NCBI GenBank assembly: GCA_003222245.1
Contig: QHVH01000004.1
Span: 1 to 64,000, forward strand
Reading direction: 5' to 3'
DNA from: Blastocatellia bacterium AA13
Lineage (GTDB): Bacteria; Acidobacteriota; Blastocatellia; UBA7656
Length of the DNA stretch: 64,000 nt
The notes beneath the pieces are model-generated. The model did no database searches and was not told where the DNA came from. It saw only the letters and a list, made by a program, of their open reading frames with translations. Made by a program: the position numbers and the translations under genes. Every line of letters starts with the position of its first letter. The first letter of the stretch is position 1. Below are positions 63,577-64,000 of this stretch, in pieces.

Positions 63577-64000
63577 ATGATTGACCTTCTCGACAACTTA
63601 TTGAGGCGGATTCTGGTCGACGGGATCGCTCAGATCACCGACGAGTCGCAGGTGCGATTTCAGCCGCCCGACCAGGATTGGCGCACGTATGTCAACAATC
63701 TCGTCGTGCTCGGCAATCCGGCCAACTCGATCAATGTGTATCTGGCCGATCTTCGCGAGAACCGCAAGCTCCGCTCAAACGAGCGAGTACGAACAGTAGA
63801 CCACGGGATCATCAGCGAGCAGCAGGCGCCGGTGCGGATCGATCTTCATTACCTTATCAGCGCGTGGAGTCCGGCCGCGGTTTCGCCGGCCATCGAGCCC
63901 ACGCTGGACGAGCACGCCTTGCTCTACCAGACGATATCGGCTCTGGTCGATGCGCAGCCCTTTATTCCATCGCGGGTTTATGCGGCGGGCTCGGCGGCCC
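63577..64000 (+). CDS. DUF4255 (Pvc16-like) protein, 3' end beyond the window
   Basis: The first 141 codons of a protein cut by the right window edge. It begins IDLLDNLLRRILVDGIAQIT and continues with VRFQPPDQDWRTYVNNLVVL, NSINVYLADLRENRKLRSNE and PVRIDLHYLISAWSPA, the start of DUF4255, the domain of Pvc16/Afp16-type tube-terminator or cap proteins of eCIS. ATG at 63577 with AAAGG immediately before it, 39 bases after the previous stop. This gene is the strongest link to a contractile tail structure in the window. Confidence 0.85.
   Translation, partial: MIDLLDNLLRRILVDGIAQITDESQVRFQPPDQDWRTYVNNLVVLGNPANSINVYLADLRENRKLRSNERVRTVDHGIISEQQAPVRIDLHYLISAWSPAAVSPAIEPTLDEHALLYQTISALVDAQPFIPSRVYAAGSAA

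Overview
The window looks like chromosomal DNA of a free-living Gram-negative bacterium of moderately high GC, most likely an Acidobacteriota member close to Blastocatellia. This is an inference from gene content: giant propeller-type hybrid histidine kinases, many small secreted regulatory-domain proteins, HEAT-repeat proteins, DUF1080 and DinB proteins, and an aerobic CO-dehydrogenase-like operon. No rRNA or marker gene fixes the taxonomy. I found no tRNA, rRNA, CRISPR array or intact insertion sequence.

Left part (1-17.3 kb). The minus strand carries the MsrPQ periplasmic methionine-sulfoxide repair pair, a DUF1223 protein, an FtsX/MacB-type permease, a small zinc-motif protein and a multidomain FHA protein. 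The plus strand then has DUF1080, DinB and cyclophilin-type proteins. A 3'-truncated PIN toxin runs into a convergent YheT-type hydrolase. A solitary adenine DNA methyltransferase, phosphopentomutase, a HEAT-repeat protein, rpsU and a cold-shock gene follow.

Middle part (17.5-57.7 kb). gltX is followed by a KaiC-like/receiver/GGDEF-like regulator, an SDR oxidoreductase and an M1 aminopeptidase with HEAT repeats. Next come an uncharacterised trio of exported or membrane proteins, two large hybrid histidine kinases, an amino-acid permease and a LytS/LytTR-type pair. A four-gene form II CoxSLM-CoxG set is followed by a minus-strand run holding two F420/flavin-type proteins and hisI-hisF-hisA, where HisF carries a low-complexity insertion. 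A PAP2 phosphatase, a Cys-rich exported peptide next to a thioredoxin-fold protein, a VanY-type carboxypeptidase, an S9B peptidase, an S24-like protein and a DinB-nitroreductase fusion complete this part.

Right part (57.7-64 kb). Six tightly spaced plus-strand genes form the start of what I read as an extracellular contractile injection system (eCIS) locus: a small winged-helix-like protein, a two-module AAA+ ATPase, a DUF4157 (eCIS-core) protein with a HEAIH motif and a separate C-terminal domain, a HEAT protein, a Cys-cluster (YkgJ-type) protein, and a DUF4255/Pvc16-like protein cut by the window end. The 400 bp upstream hold two near-identical inverted repeats and three helically phased direct repeats, a plausible control region. 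Sheath, tube and baseplate genes are not visible and would have to lie beyond 64000.
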